Notes: generated by a model from the letters alone, not told the origin. Shown: positions 16,793 to 25,604, counted from the first letter of the stretch. The stretch is 64,000 nucleotides of DNA from Pseudomonas sp. Irchel s3b2 (GCF_900187445.1 NZ_FYEB01000020.1:28975-92974); one strand, 5' to 3'. Numbers and translations are program-made.

Positions 16793-17383
16793 ATGAAAAA
16801 AGTTCTGCTGCTCAATGGCGGCAAAAAATTTGCACACTCCGATGGTCGCTACAACACGACGCTGCATGAAGCCGCGTTGAGCGTGCTGGACCGCGGTGGT
16901 GTGGATGTGAAAACCACGTTTATCGATGAGGGCTATGACGTCGCGGAGGAAGTCGCCAAATTCCTCTGGGCCGATGTGATCATTTATCAGATGCCCGGCT
17001 GGTGGATGGGCGCGCCCTGGACCGTCAAGAAGTACGTTGATGAAGTCTTCACCGAAGGCCACGGCAGCCTCTACGCCAGCGATGGCCGCACACGCTCCGA
17101 CGCGTCACAGAAGTACGGCAGTGGCGGTTTGTTGCACGGTAAAAAATACATGCTGTCGCTGACTTGGAACGCGCCACAGCAAGCCTTCGACGATCCGACC
17201 GACTTCTTCGAAGCCAAGGGTGTGGACGCGGTGTACTTCCCGTTCCACAAGGCCAACACCTTTCTCGGCATGACCGGTTTGCCGACCTTCCTGTGCGTGG
17301 ATGTGATGAAACGCCCGAATATCGAGGCCGATGTGGTGCGTTATGAGCAGCACTTGAGCGAGGTGTTTGGTCTTAAGGCATAA
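16793..17383 (+). CDS. mdaB: NAD(P)H quinone reductase, modulator of drug activity B
   Basis: The 196-residue flavoprotein matches MdaB: MKKVLLLNGGKKFAHSDGRYNTTL, DVIIYQMPGWWMGAPWTVKKYVDEVF and the SDGRTRSDASQKYGSGGL segment. It reduces quinones by two electrons with NADPH, which pairs naturally with the quinol monooxygenase gene across the divergent promoter. The ATG at 16793 is the family start; an upstream in-frame codon would add 26 unrelated residues. A LysR gene follows on the same strand and is probably its regulator. Confidence 0.93.
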   Translation: MKKVLLLNGGKKFAHSDGRYNTTLHEAALSVLDRGGVDVKTTFIDEGYDVAEEVAKFLWADVIIYQMPGWWMGAPWTVKKYVDEVFTEGHGSLYASDGRTRSDASQKYGSGGLLHGKKYMLSLTWNAPQQAFDDPTDFFEAKGVDAVYFPFHKANTFLGMTGLPTFLCVDVMKRPNIEADVVRYEQHLSEVFGLKA

Positions 17384-17464
17384 CGCTCGGCTACTATCGA
17401 AAGTCTGAGCCCCACAAGCCCCGTCCACAGTAGAACGGCGCAGGACTATCGATAAGGGACACAC

Positions 17465-18376
17465 GTGAAAGCCAGATCCGATGAGTTGCAGATTTTCGTC
17501 TGCGTGATTGAGTGCGGGTCGATCTCGGCTGCGGCCGAACAGGTCGGGCAAACACCGTCGGCGGTCAGCCGTACACTGTCGCGCCTGGAGGCCAAGCTCG
17601 ACACTACGCTGATCAACCGCACCACGCGGCGCATGGACCTGACCGAGGAGGGCAAATACTTCTTCGAGCACGCCAAGCTGATTCTCGATCAGATGGACGA
17701 ACTCGAAGAGCGCCTGTCCTCACGCCAGCAAACCCCGTCCGGGCGCCTGCGGATCAATGCCGCTTCGCCGTTCATGCTGCATGCCATCGTGCCGCACATC
17801 GAAGAGTTCCGCCGTCTCTACCCGGACATCCTGCTCGAACTCAACAGCAACGACCTGATCATCGACCTGCTCGAACAAAGTACCGACATCGCCATCCGCA
17901 TCGGCACGCTGGCCGACTCAACCTTGCACGCCCGCTCCCTGGGTTGCAGCCCGCTGCACATCGTCGCCAGCCCGGCGTATCTGGAGCAACACGGCACACC
18001 GAGTGCTGTCGAGGATTTGACCGGGCACACGCTGCTGGGGTTTACCCAGAATGAAGGCCTGAACCAATGGCCGCTGCGCTATGTCCACGGTGACCGCTGG
18101 CCGATTCAGGCATCGATCAGTGCATCCGGGGGCGAGACGATCAGGCACCTGGCGCTGGCAGGGCAGGGCATCGCCTGCCTGTCACACTTCATGACCATCG
18201 ACGACATCCATGCCGGTCGCTTGCAGGTGCTGCTGGCGGAGTTCAACAGCGGATATCGCCAACCGATCAACGCGGTGTACTACCGCAACTCGCAACTTGC
18301 TTTACGGATTCAGTGCTTCCTGGACTTCATTCAGGGCAAATTGGCGGCTTATGCGATTGCGGATTTCAAGGGCTGA
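17465..18376 (+). CDS. LysR-family transcriptional regulator
   Basis: This 303-residue regulator starts at GTG (17465) and has a canonical HTH (LQIFVCVIECGSISAAAEQVGQTPSAVSRTLSRLEAKL) and a type-2 periplasmic-binding effector domain starting near residue 90. It belongs to the CrgA/DsdC-like group with RRMDLTEEG after the HTH. It is 81 bases downstream of mdaB on the same strand; homologous regulators beside quinone reductase genes respond to redox-active compounds, so control of mdaB is a reasonable inference. Confidence 0.9.
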   Translation: MKARSDELQIFVCVIECGSISAAAEQVGQTPSAVSRTLSRLEAKLDTTLINRTTRRMDLTEEGKYFFEHAKLILDQMDELEERLSSRQQTPSGRLRINAASPFMLHAIVPHIEEFRRLYPDILLELNSNDLIIDLLEQSTDIAIRIGTLADSTLHARSLGCSPLHIVASPAYLEQHGTPSAVEDLTGHTLLGFTQNEGLNQWPLRYVHGDRWPIQASISASGGETIRHLALAGQGIACLSHFMTIDDIHAGRLQVLLAEFNSGYRQPINAVYYRNSQLALRIQCFLDFIQGKLAAYAIADFKG

Positions 18377-18398
18377 TGCGTAGACCGCGTCATCGTTC

Positions 18399-18418
18399 AT
18401 CGCGAGCAGGCTCGCGAT
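18399..18418. repeat. Short REP-type palindrome
   Basis: ATCGCGAGC-AG-GCTCGCGAT is a 9-bp perfect stem with a 2-base centre, of a different family from the REP doublets at 15376 and 20855. It lies between the LysR gene and the SulP transporter gene and may also stop transcription. Confidence 0.6.
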
Positions 18419-18508
18419 TGCGTTTCCAGCGGCCTATTCACTGGCCGGCCCGCGCTCAATTCCGTAACATTCGCCCTCTCTTCTCCCGCCTGTATTTTTA
18501 GGTAAGCC

Positions 18509-19954
18509 ATGAAACCCAAACGTCTGCGCGCCGATGTCCTGGCCGGACTCACGACCTCTTTCGCCCTGTTGCCCGAATGCATCGCCTTCGCGCTGGTGGC
18601 CCACCTCAATCCATTGATGGGGCTTTACGGCGCTTTCATCATCTGCACCCTGACTGCACTGTTTGGTGGGCGGCCGGGGATGGTGTCCGGCACCGCCGGA
18701 TCGATGGCCGTGGTGATCGTCGCGTTGGTGGTGCAGCACGGTGTGCAGTACTTGCTGGCGACTGTGCTGCTGGGTGGGTTGATCATGCTGGCGTTCGGTC
18801 TGTTGAGGCTGGGTAAACTGGTGCGCATGGTGCCGCATCCGGTGATGCTCGGCTTCGTCAACGGCTTGGCGATCGTCATCGCCCTGGCCCAGTTGGAGCA
18901 TTTCAAGAGTGGTGACGCCTGGCTCAGTGGCTCGCCGCTATACATGATGATCGGGCTGGTGGCGCTGACGATGGCCATCGTCTACCTGATGCCGCGTCTG
19001 ACACGTACCGTGCCGCCGGCACTGGTGGCGATTCTGGGTGTTGGGCTGGCGGTTTACCTGCTGGGTCTGCCGACCCGCACGTTGGGCGACATGGCGCACA
19101 TTGCCGGTGGCTTGCCGAGCTTCGCGCTGCCAGATATCCCATGGAGCCTGGAAACCCTGAGCATCGTCGCCCCTTACGCGATATTGATGGCGATGGTCGG
19201 CTTGCTGGAAACCCTATTGACCCTGAACCTGACCGACGAAATCACCGAGAGCCGTGGCTACCCGGATCGCGAATGCGTGGCATTGGGTGCTGCCAATATA
19301 GTGTCTGGTGTGTTCGGCGGAATGGGCGGCTGCGCCATGATCGGGCAAACCGTGATCAACCTCAGCTCCGGTGGTCGCGGTCGGCTTTCCGGTGCAGTGG
19401 CCGGGGTGATGATCCTGCTGTTCATCTTGTTTCTGTCGCCGCTGATCGAGCGCATTCCGCTGGCCGCACTGGTCGGGGTGATGTTCGTGGTGGCGCAGCA
19501 GACCTTCGCCTGGGCCTCGTTGCGGGTGCTGAACAAGGTGCCGCTCAACGACGTCCTGGTGATTATTGCGGTTACGATAATCACGGTGTTCACCGATCTG
19601 GCCATCGCCGTGCTATGCGGGATCATCATTGCGGCGCTCAACTTCGCCTGGCAACAGGCTCGCGAGCTGTATGCCGACAGCTATCAGGAAAGCGATGGCA
19701 GCAAACTTTACCGCCTGCACGGCACACTGTTTTTCGCTTCGACCACGCCATTCCTCAACCAGTTCGACCCCGCCAATGACCCGGCCCAGGTGACCCTTGA
19801 TTGTCGCCACTTGAGCTTCGTCGACTACTCGGCCATTGCTGCGCTGAAAACATTGCGCGAGCGCTACACCAAGGCTGGCAAACAGCTACGCGTGCTGCAT
19901 CTGTCCGAACGCTGCAAAAAACTGCTCAAACGCGCCAGCGAGCATCATGATTGA
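18509..19954 (+). CDS. SulP-family anion transporter with STAS domain
   Basis: The 481-residue inner-membrane protein has the SulP start (RADVLAGLTTSFALLPECIAFALVAHLNPLMGLYGAF), about 11-14 transmembrane segments to residue 385 and a short cytosolic STAS domain (from about residue 410, DCRHLSFVDYSAIAALKTLRERY). SulP proteins move sulfate, bicarbonate or dicarboxylates, usually with sodium or protons. At 481 residues it is shorter than the sulfate permeases of 550 or more, closer to the bicarbonate-type members. It has its own promoter region. Confidence 0.92.
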   Translation: MKPKRLRADVLAGLTTSFALLPECIAFALVAHLNPLMGLYGAFIICTLTALFGGRPGMVSGTAGSMAVVIVALVVQHGVQYLLATVLLGGLIMLAFGLLRLGKLVRMVPHPVMLGFVNGLAIVIALAQLEHFKSGDAWLSGSPLYMMIGLVALTMAIVYLMPRLTRTVPPALVAILGVGLAVYLLGLPTRTLGDMAHIAGGLPSFALPDIPWSLETLSIVAPYAILMAMVGLLETLLTLNLTDEITESRGYPDRECVALGAANIVSGVFGGMGGCAMIGQTVINLSSGGRGRLSGAVAGVMILLFILFLSPLIERIPLAALVGVMFVVAQQTFAWASLRVLNKVPLNDVLVIIAVTIITVFTDLAIAVLCGIIIAALNFAWQQARELYADSYQESDGSKLYRLHGTLFFASTTPFLNQFDPANDPAQVTLDCRHLSFVDYSAIAALKTLRERYTKAGKQLRVLHLSERCKKLLKRASEHHD

Positions 19955-19991
19955 GTGAGCCTTCATTTGCTGCGCTGGTGGGGTGCAACCC

Positions 19992-20064
19992 ATGAGCTTC
20001 GGCAAAACCACCCTGACCCTGCGGATTTTCGATGAAACCAGGGCTTTGGAGTTTTACGCCGAGT
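19992..20064 (+). pseudogene. Glyoxalase-superfamily protein, 5' remnant
   Basis: Only the first ~24 codons resemble a glyoxalase/bleomycin-resistance-type protein (MSFGKTTLTLRIFDETRALEFYAEFL). After that the reading frame loses any similarity and runs into the toxin-antitoxin promoter. Full members are about 120 residues. This looks like the stump of a gene interrupted where the toxin-antitoxin unit begins. The identification rests on remembered family sequences. Confidence 0.5.
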
Positions 20065-20133
20065 TCCTTGCGATTAGTGTCTGGGGCCGTTCGGCAGCTC
20101 TGCGGGTTTTGATGGGGCAAGGTGTGTTAGCCT

Positions 20134-20155
20134 CAATCAATGATTTCATTGATTG
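20134..20155. promoter_or_regulatory. FitAB operator palindrome
   Basis: CAATCAATG (20134-20142) and CATTGATTG (20147-20155) form a perfect 9-bp inverted repeat around ATTT. It ends 2 bases before the AGGAGG of the antitoxin gene, where the FitA/FitB complex of ribbon-helix-helix systems binds to repress its own operon. Confidence 0.7.
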
Positions 20156-20166
20156 CAGGAGGCATC

Positions 20167-20412
20167 ATGGCCAGTATCACAATTCGAAACCTGGACGATC
20201 AGATCAAGGAACAGTTGCGTATCGCCGCCGCTCACAATGGGCATTCGATGGAAGAAGAGGCTCGCCTGATTCTTGGTCGAGCCCTGGCCACCGTTGATCG
20301 CGCAGGAGGTCTTGGTAGCCGAATCCGCAATAGGTTCAAAGCCAGTGGTGGGGTTGAGCTCGATCTTCCTTCGCGTCACGAGAAAGCGACAGCGGTGGAT
20401 TTTTCCGAATGA
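20167..20412 (+). CDS. fitA: Antitoxin, FitA-like ribbon-helix-helix protein
   Basis: The 81-residue protein starts with the ribbon-helix-helix DNA-binding domain (MASITIRNLDDQIKEQLRIAAAHNGHSMEEEARLIL) and has a C-terminal tail that should bind and block the PIN toxin. It neutralises FitB and represses the operon through the palindrome at 20134. The ATG at 20167 follows AGGAGG by 4 bases. Its stop overlaps the toxin start (ATGATA), so the two are coupled. Confidence 0.9.
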   Translation: MASITIRNLDDQIKEQLRIAAAHNGHSMEEEARLILGRALATVDRAGGLGSRIRNRFKASGGVELDLPSRHEKATAVDFSE

Positions 20413-20828
20413 TAGTGCTCGATACCAATGTTCTTTCAGAATTCATGCGGGTCGAGCCTGACACTCAAGTGCTTGCCTGGGTTGATGCACAGCCAGCAAT
20501 GGAGTTGGCAATCAGTGCTGTCACTGTAGCGGAAATTCTCCATGGCATTGCCCGGCTCCCGTTCGGCAAGCGTAAACAGAAACTTGAAGCTCATGCGATG
20601 GCGATGTTCGAAGAAGACTTTGCCGGAAGGATTTTGCCTTTTGATGCCCATGCCGCGGTGGAGTACGCGACGCTGGTAGCTGGCTCTGAAGCAAATGGTC
20701 GAATGGCGTCGATGGCTGATGCTCAGATAGCGGCAATCTGCCGAAGTCACGGAGCACCCATTGCCACTCGCAATGTTCGGGACTTCGAGTTTCCCGGGAT
20801 TGAAGTGATCAATCCGTGGGAAGCCTGA
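20409..20828 (+). CDS. fitB: Toxin, FitB-like PIN-domain ribonuclease (VapC family)
   Basis: The 139-residue protein has the PIN domain acidic residues: VLDTNVLSEFM (Asp4), a central glutamate in VAEILHGIARLP, and the C-terminal RMASMADAQIAAICRSHGAPIATRNVRDFE set. These coordinate Mg2+ or Mn2+ for RNA cleavage. When freed from FitA it would cut RNA and slow growth. All key residues are present, so the toxin looks intact. Confidence 0.9.
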   Translation: MIVLDTNVLSEFMRVEPDTQVLAWVDAQPAMELAISAVTVAEILHGIARLPFGKRKQKLEAHAMAMFEEDFAGRILPFDAHAAVEYATLVAGSEANGRMASMADAQIAAICRSHGAPIATRNVRDFEFPGIEVINPWEA

Positions 20829-20854
20829 ATGACTCTGGTGATCGGTAGATCGCC

Positions 20855-20920
20855 TTCGCGGGCAAGCCTCGCTCCTACAAGTTTAATGAGTAGCCTGTAA
20901 GAGCGAGGCTTGCCCGCGAA
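20855..20920. repeat. Inverted REP doublet (REPIN-like)
   Basis: Arms 20855-20879 and 20896-20920 (TTCGCGGGCAAGCC core and complement) are inverted with one mismatch and separated by 16 bases. They match the family at 15376. The element lies between the convergent fitB and chemoreceptor genes and may serve as a transcription barrier. Confidence 0.88.
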
Positions 20921-20949
20921 TGGATCTGTCATTCACCATTGACGTAACG

Positions 20950-22869
20950 TCAAACCCGGAAGTGGCTTACCATCATCTGCAACTGATTACCCAACCGCGC
21001 CAGTTCAACACTGGAGGCAGCGGTTTCGTCGCTGGCGGAAGCGGTCTGTTCGGACACGTCGCGTACGTTGATGATGCTGCGGCTGATCTCTTCGGCCACG
21101 GCGCTTTGTTGCTCGGCAGCGGCAGCGATCTGCTGGTTCATCGACTGGATGTTAGACACCGTGCGGGTGATGTTTTCCAGTGATACGCCGGCCTTGCGGG
21201 TCAGCGCGACACTGCTGTCAGTCAAGGCGCGGCTGTTGTTCATCACGGTCGACACCTGTTGGGTGCCGTTCTGCAGGCCGGCCACCAGGCCTTCGATTTC
21301 CTCGGTGGATTTCTGCGTGCGCTGGGCCAGGCCGCGGACTTCGTCGGCCACCACCGCAAAACCACGACCGGCTTCACCGGCACGGGCTGCTTCGATGGCG
21401 GCGTTGAGGGCCAGCAAGTTCGTCTGCTCGGCCACGGCTTTGATCACGTCCATGACGCTGCCGATCTTGTCGCTTTCCTTCTGTAACACGCTCATGGCTT
21501 CGGTGGAACGCACCACTTCGCTGGCCAGACGTTCGATCTGGGCGATGGCTTCGTTGACCACTTTATCGCCTTCGCGCGCTTCGCCATCAGCGGCGGCTGC
21601 GGCCTGGGAGGCTTCTTCGGCATTGCGCGCGACTTCCTGCACCGTGGCCGTCATCTCGTGCATGGCGGTGGCCACCTGATCGGTCTCGATCTTCTGGCTG
21701 TTGACTCCGGCGCTGGTTTGTTCGGTCACGGCCGACAGTTCTTCGGCGGCGCTGGCGATCTGGGTGACGCCATCGCGGATACCGCTGATCAAATCGCGCA
21801 GGGTCACCCCCATGCGTGCGATGCCTTGCTGCAACACGCCGAGTTCGTCGCGGCGGGTCACTTTGACGTCCTGGGACAAATCGCCGCTGGCGATGCGCTC
21901 GACCACGGCCAGGGTATCGCGCAACGGGCCGGTGATCTGACGGGTGATGAGCACGGCAGCAATGATGCCCACCAGCAATGCCAGCAAGGTGCTGATCAGT
22001 TGCAGCGTGCGGGCCTTGGCGCTTTCGGCGTCACGACGGTCAAGCTGGATCTGATACAGCTGATCGCTCTGCGTCACGATGGTGGCGCCTTGATCGGTCA
22101 TTTCCTTGCGTGCCTGCACCGCATCGGTGTTGGCGGCTTTATATGTTTGCAAGGCGCTGCGGTAGTTGCTCAGCGCGGTTTCCAGCTGACGCAGAGCGTC
22201 TTGCTGGGTCTCGGCGAAATGCACGTTGAGCTGTTTCAGGCTGGCGATGGCCGTGTCCAGTTGGGTGACGGCTTTTTGCTCGGTCTCGGCGTTGGTGCTG
22301 GCGGTGTAGCCACGCACTTCGTAGCGAGCCAGGATGAATGCTTCCTTGGCCGCAGTGATGGCCTGGAACTGTTCGAAGCGCTGATCGCTCAGGGGCATTT
22401 GCTGCACCCGGGTGCTGATCGTTTCGATCAACTTGCTGGCGGTTTCAGCGTTGGCGCCCATGGCGTCGCGGGCGCTGTTACCGGTGCGGTAGGCGCTGCG
22501 CATTTTGTTCAGGGATATCTGGTAAGCGCTGATGGTCGCGCTCTGCTCTTTGAGCAACTTGAGATTTTCCGGGCTTTTGAATTTCGACAGCAACGATTGT
22601 TGCTGAGCGACGAAGCCATCGAGTGTTGTCTGTACATTCTGTGCGGCAGTTTCATCGCCGTTGGTCAGCATGTATTGCAGGCGAACCACACGCAGTTTGG
22701 TCAGGCCAGCGTTTAACTGAGTGATGTCGCTCATCCAGTTGCTGCGGTCAATCAACCCGCCCAGGCTCGTCCAGCCGGTCAGGGCGAGGACGCAGGTCAG
22801 TGCCAGGACCAGGCCGAATCCCAGGCCCAGTTTCAGGTTCACGCTGATATTACCGAACCAGCTATTCAT
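20950..22869 (-). CDS. Methyl-accepting chemotaxis protein with HBM-type sensor
   Basis: The 639-residue inner-membrane chemoreceptor has TM1 at about residues 12-32, a ~250-residue all-helical periplasmic sensor, TM2 at about 285-305, a HAMP domain (ITGPLRDTLAVVERIASGDLSQDV) and a C-terminal signalling domain with the CheA/CheW hairpin tip (VIKAVAEQTNLLALNAAIEAARAGE...). The sensor length fits the helical bimodular type (McpS-like), which binds TCA intermediates or organic acids. I chose the ATG at 22869 (GGAGGAATATTG upstream). No CheR-docking pentapeptide is present; it ends in SHFRV. Confidence 0.9.
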   Translation of the reverse strand: MNSWFGNISVNLKLGLGFGLVLALTCVLALTGWTSLGGLIDRSNWMSDITQLNAGLTKLRVVRLQYMLTNGDETAAQNVQTTLDGFVAQQQSLLSKFKSPENLKLLKEQSATISAYQISLNKMRSAYRTGNSARDAMGANAETASKLIETISTRVQQMPLSDQRFEQFQAITAAKEAFILARYEVRGYTASTNAETEQKAVTQLDTAIASLKQLNVHFAETQQDALRQLETALSNYRSALQTYKAANTDAVQARKEMTDQGATIVTQSDQLYQIQLDRRDAESAKARTLQLISTLLALLVGIIAAVLITRQITGPLRDTLAVVERIASGDLSQDVKVTRRDELGVLQQGIARMGVTLRDLISGIRDGVTQIASAAEELSAVTEQTSAGVNSQKIETDQVATAMHEMTATVQEVARNAEEASQAAAAADGEAREGDKVVNEAIAQIERLASEVVRSTEAMSVLQKESDKIGSVMDVIKAVAEQTNLLALNAAIEAARAGEAGRGFAVVADEVRGLAQRTQKSTEEIEGLVAGLQNGTQQVSTVMNNSRALTDSSVALTRKAGVSLENITRTVSNIQSMNQQIAAAAEQQSAVAEEISRSIINVRDVSEQTASASDETAASSVELARLGNQLQMMVSHFRV

Positions 22870-23108
22870 CAATATTCCTCCAGGAACGTTGTGTTTCTTG
22901 ATCGTCGGTTGGCTGGAAGATTGTTGTTTTAAGAGCCAGCAAGGGGTTAGCAGGTCTGTATCGGCAGCAACCCCGAGAGCTGAAAGGATTTTCTCGGACC
23001 GATTCTGTAACAAGACTTTTGGGCGGGTCTTAAGCTTTTTTTCACATGGGTTTCACCGGTTGCCGACGCGCGCCTCTTTACCCTCGCGGCATCGAATGAC
23101 AATGGTGC

Positions 23109-23801
23109 ATGCCGGCGAGGCGGTTTGATGTGGAATTGAGACTGAGTCTGTTCGGGATAAAACGCTCGATCGATCTGAGCCGTTTGACCCGTTATCGAAA
23201 TACTGCGGTCGTGCTGGCCTCGGCGCTGCTGGTGATTCCGCTGACCGTGTGGCTGTTGCGGCCTGCTGCCGTCCCGGACCTGGCCCATGGCAATGTAGCG
23301 GGTGCCCGGGCGTTGGTGACCGGTTGGACCAAGGGCGACATGATCGTGCTGGTGCGCCACGTCGAGCGCTGCGATCACTCCACCGCAGCCTGTCTGGTTG
23401 GCAACGATGGCATTACGGATCGTTCGCGCAGCGTGGCGGTGAGTGTCGGCGCGCAGTTCGAGCATTTGGGCCTGGATCGGGCCGACATCTACAACAGCCC
23501 GGTGATGCGCACGGCGCAAACCGCCGGTTATATGTTCAACAAGGTCGGCGTCGACGAAGACTGGTTGGTCCACTGCAGAGGCAGCATGCTGCGCGATGTC
23601 CTCGCGCACAAGGTGGCCGGGCGCAACCTGATTCTGGTGACCCACAGCGAATGCATGGCGCAACTGGAAAAAGACCTCAAGTTACCCACCGACACCCTCG
23701 GCTACGGCGCCTCTCTGTTTATCACCGCCGAAAAACTTCAGGCACCGCGCATGCTCGGCTTCATCGAAGCCTCTGACTGGCATTCGGTGACCACTGAATG
23801 A
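23109..23801 (+). CDS. Membrane-anchored histidine phosphatase family protein
   Basis: The 230-residue protein has one N-terminal transmembrane segment (about residues 30-50) and a histidine-phosphatase domain: LVRHVERCD carries the phospho-accepting His in the RH motif (the usual RHG Gly is Val), and LVTHSEC carries the second His. The fold suggests periplasmic dephosphorylation of a sugar or lipid, as in Ais/PmrG-type lipid A core phosphatases. It is followed after 34 bases by a PAP2 phosphatase gene, so both may act on the outer-membrane lipid A or undecaprenyl pool. Confidence 0.8.
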   Translation: MPARRFDVELRLSLFGIKRSIDLSRLTRYRNTAVVLASALLVIPLTVWLLRPAAVPDLAHGNVAGARALVTGWTKGDMIVLVRHVERCDHSTAACLVGNDGITDRSRSVAVSVGAQFEHLGLDRADIYNSPVMRTAQTAGYMFNKVGVDEDWLVHCRGSMLRDVLAHKVAGRNLILVTHSECMAQLEKDLKLPTDTLGYGASLFITAEKLQAPRMLGFIEASDWHSVTTE

Positions 23802-23835
23802 GCCTGACCATCATCCCTCTGGATCAGGACGTACG

Positions 23836-24669
23836 ATGCTGACTTCTTCCCGTTACCGCTTTTATTGGGCGAACTTCGGTATCCCGCTGGCCTGCGCGGT
23901 CGTGGTTTTCCTGCTGTTTGACATGACCAGGATAGACATCGCCTTCAGCGATCTTTTTTATGATCCGGCCACCCGGGTGTTTCCGTTACAGCATGTTCAT
24001 CTGTTCGAGAAAATCACCCACAAATGGGCGCGGATCATTCCGAACTGGACCGGTGAGGTCGCGATGATCGGCGCTTTGCTGTCGTTTCTCTGGCCGCGTC
24101 TGAAGATTGAAAAACATTCGAAGATCATCGCACTGCTGGAAAAAATCAAACTCGCGCCGGTGCTTCAGTTTGCCAGTAAACACCGTCGGGACTTTCTCTA
24201 TGTGGTATTCGCGTTTTCCATCAGCACTGGCGTTATCCACTACCTCAAGGGCCACACCAGTGTCTATTGCCCGGTCGAAACGACTCAGTACGCCGGGAAA
24301 ATCGAACACAAAGCGTGGTACCAGAATTTCGACCTGCTGAAAGTCGCCGGTGCCGGTCGTTGCTGGCCGGGTGGACATGCGTCGGGCGGCTTCACGATGC
24401 TCGCGCTGTACTTCGTGGCTCGCCGCTACCGCTGGCGGTATTCCAAAGCGCTGATGTACGGCTCGCTGCTGCTCGGTTTCGTCTACGGCACAACGCGGGT
24501 TCTACAGGGTTGGCACTACATGTCCCACACCTTCTGGGCCGGAATCTTTGTGTGGCTGGCGTGTTTGCTGACGGCGTTGGCGTTCTATGGGCGGGCGCGG
24601 CTGGAGTTGCCGGTGCTGGAAAAACATGAAAAGCCTGAGGCTTCTGCGCAGCCTCAGACTGCAGGCTAA
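23836..24669 (+). CDS. PAP2-family membrane phosphatase
   Basis: The 277-residue membrane protein holds the three PAP2 motifs: KGHTSVYCP (motif 1 region, near residue 140), PGGHASGGFTML (motif 2, catalytic His) and RVLQGWHYMSHTFWAG (motif 3). About six transmembrane helices are present. Relatives remove phosphate from lipid A, phosphatidylglycerol phosphate or undecaprenyl pyrophosphate at the periplasmic face. It forms a likely operon with the preceding phosphatase. Confidence 0.88.
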   Translation: MLTSSRYRFYWANFGIPLACAVVVFLLFDMTRIDIAFSDLFYDPATRVFPLQHVHLFEKITHKWARIIPNWTGEVAMIGALLSFLWPRLKIEKHSKIIALLEKIKLAPVLQFASKHRRDFLYVVFAFSISTGVIHYLKGHTSVYCPVETTQYAGKIEHKAWYQNFDLLKVAGAGRCWPGGHASGGFTMLALYFVARRYRWRYSKALMYGSLLLGFVYGTTRVLQGWHYMSHTFWAGIFVWLACLLTALAFYGRARLELPVLEKHEKPEASAQPQTAG

Positions 24670-24723
24670 ATAGCTGACCTGTTACTCTCAGGTGTCATGG
24701 AGTTTGTATTTAAGGATGATGCA

Positions 24724-25254
24724 ATGGAGCTTGCGCTGACGGTTGGCACTCACACATTGAGATTGAGCTCCCCCGACCCTGAATGGTGTAAAGCGTTGCA
24801 GCATGCGCTGAACACCAGCTTTACCGCCCATTCCGAATTTCTGCATTGGGCCAAACCCTACACCACCGAGGACGAAGCGCGCTCGTTTCTCGCGCGGGCG
24901 GTCGATGAGTTCAAGAGCGAAGCTGGCGAGCGGCGGTTGCTTATCGTCGACGATGAAGCGCATACGATCATTGGCTGCATTGGCTTGAAACCCCGGCGCC
25001 GCAATCGATATCTCATCGGCTACTGGGCCAATACTGAGTATTCGGGCAAAGGCTATATGCGGGCGGCGCTTGAAGCATTGATCAACAGCATGCCCGGTTT
25101 CACGTTTTACCTGATCACCGCCTCGGCCAACGTGGCGAGCCAGCGGCTGGCTGAAGCGGCTGGGTTTGGTTTGATCAGGATGTTTTATCAGGCGCGGTGT
25201 TCGCAGCAGCATGGGGAGCAGGATACGTATTTGTATCGGTTGAAATGCCTGTAG
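24724..25254 (+). CDS. GNAT-family N-acetyltransferase (RimJ/RimL-like)
   Basis: The 176-residue protein shows the GNAT acetyl-CoA fold: IIGCIGLKPRRRNRYLIGYWANTEYSGKGYMRAALEAL holds strand 4 and the Q/RxxGxG/A-like SGKGYM loop, and ASANVASQRLAEAAGF is the usual C-terminal motif. It transfers acetyl to an amino group; the substrate is unknown. The start is uncertain: ATG at 24724 follows AAGGAT and gives the usual N-terminus, but ATG at 24697 would add nine residues. Confidence 0.88.
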   Translation: MELALTVGTHTLRLSSPDPEWCKALQHALNTSFTAHSEFLHWAKPYTTEDEARSFLARAVDEFKSEAGERRLLIVDDEAHTIIGCIGLKPRRRNRYLIGYWANTEYSGKGYMRAALEALINSMPGFTFYLITASANVASQRLAEAAGFGLIRMFYQARCSQQHGEQDTYLYRLKCL

Positions 25255-25321
25255 GAACTGCTGGAGGTTTCCCATGCGGCGGTTACCTTGAACTGACCTA
25301 ATAAAACGGCAGGCAAAAAAA

Positions 25322-25338
25322 GCCCGCGGGAGGCGGGC
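25322..25338 (-). terminator. Rho-independent terminator, minus strand
   Basis: GCCCGC-GGGAG-GCGGGC is followed on the minus strand by seven U residues (the A-run at 25315-25321). No long minus-strand gene ends here; upstream on that strand is only a ~100-base gap to the next hairpin. It may end an unannotated short transcript. Confidence 0.7.
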
Positions 25339-25489
25339 AAACTGTAGTTTCTTGAATGAGCGAGAGGAATGTACAGGTTGGAGAGAAGCGGTGGGGTGAA
25401 GAAAAATTCATGTTGATGGAAGGCTCCTCCGTGTTGCTCACTGCCACGAAGAGTAGTCAATGAAGGGGCAACTGACGGCATCAATAAAA

Positions 25490-25516
25490 ATGGGCGACCT
25501 CAATGAGGCCGCCCAT
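25490..25516. terminator. Bidirectional terminator downstream of small-gene copy 1
   Basis: A 13-bp stem with one mismatch (ATGGGCGACCTCA / TGAGGCCGCCCAT) has A-run and T-run flanks on both sides. It lies downstream of the minus-strand small-gene remnant and of the GNAT gene on the plus strand. Confidence 0.7.
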
Positions 25517-25525
25517 TTTGCTTTT

Positions 25526-25570
25526 CTACGCCGAAATCTGCGCCTGTAGCCGTCGCCTGTATCGATCCAG
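25526..25570 (-). pseudogene. Internally deleted copy of the 85-residue gene at 28053
   Basis: The 14 codons read LDRYRRRLQAQISA and a stop. The first four match the start of the intact paralogue (MDRY) and the last ones match its end (GRRLQMQVSAS); about 70 internal codons are missing without a frame change, and the ATG has become CTG. The flanking bases, including the CATTCGATCAACGAGCG stretch leading into the neighbouring small gene, are nearly identical at both loci. This is a decayed half of a duplicated two-gene module. Confidence 0.75.
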
Positions 25571-25604
25571 ACAAAACCACCATTCGATCAACGAGCGCGA
25601 TCAC

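Noticed and set aside
25298..25411. A 37-codon minus-strand frame (MNFSSPHRF... ending GFFCLPFY) that contains a terminator hairpin, like an attenuator leader peptide
   Set aside because: No amino-acid biosynthesis gene lies downstream on that strand (the GNAT gene is antisense), and the ribosome site is too far from the ATG.
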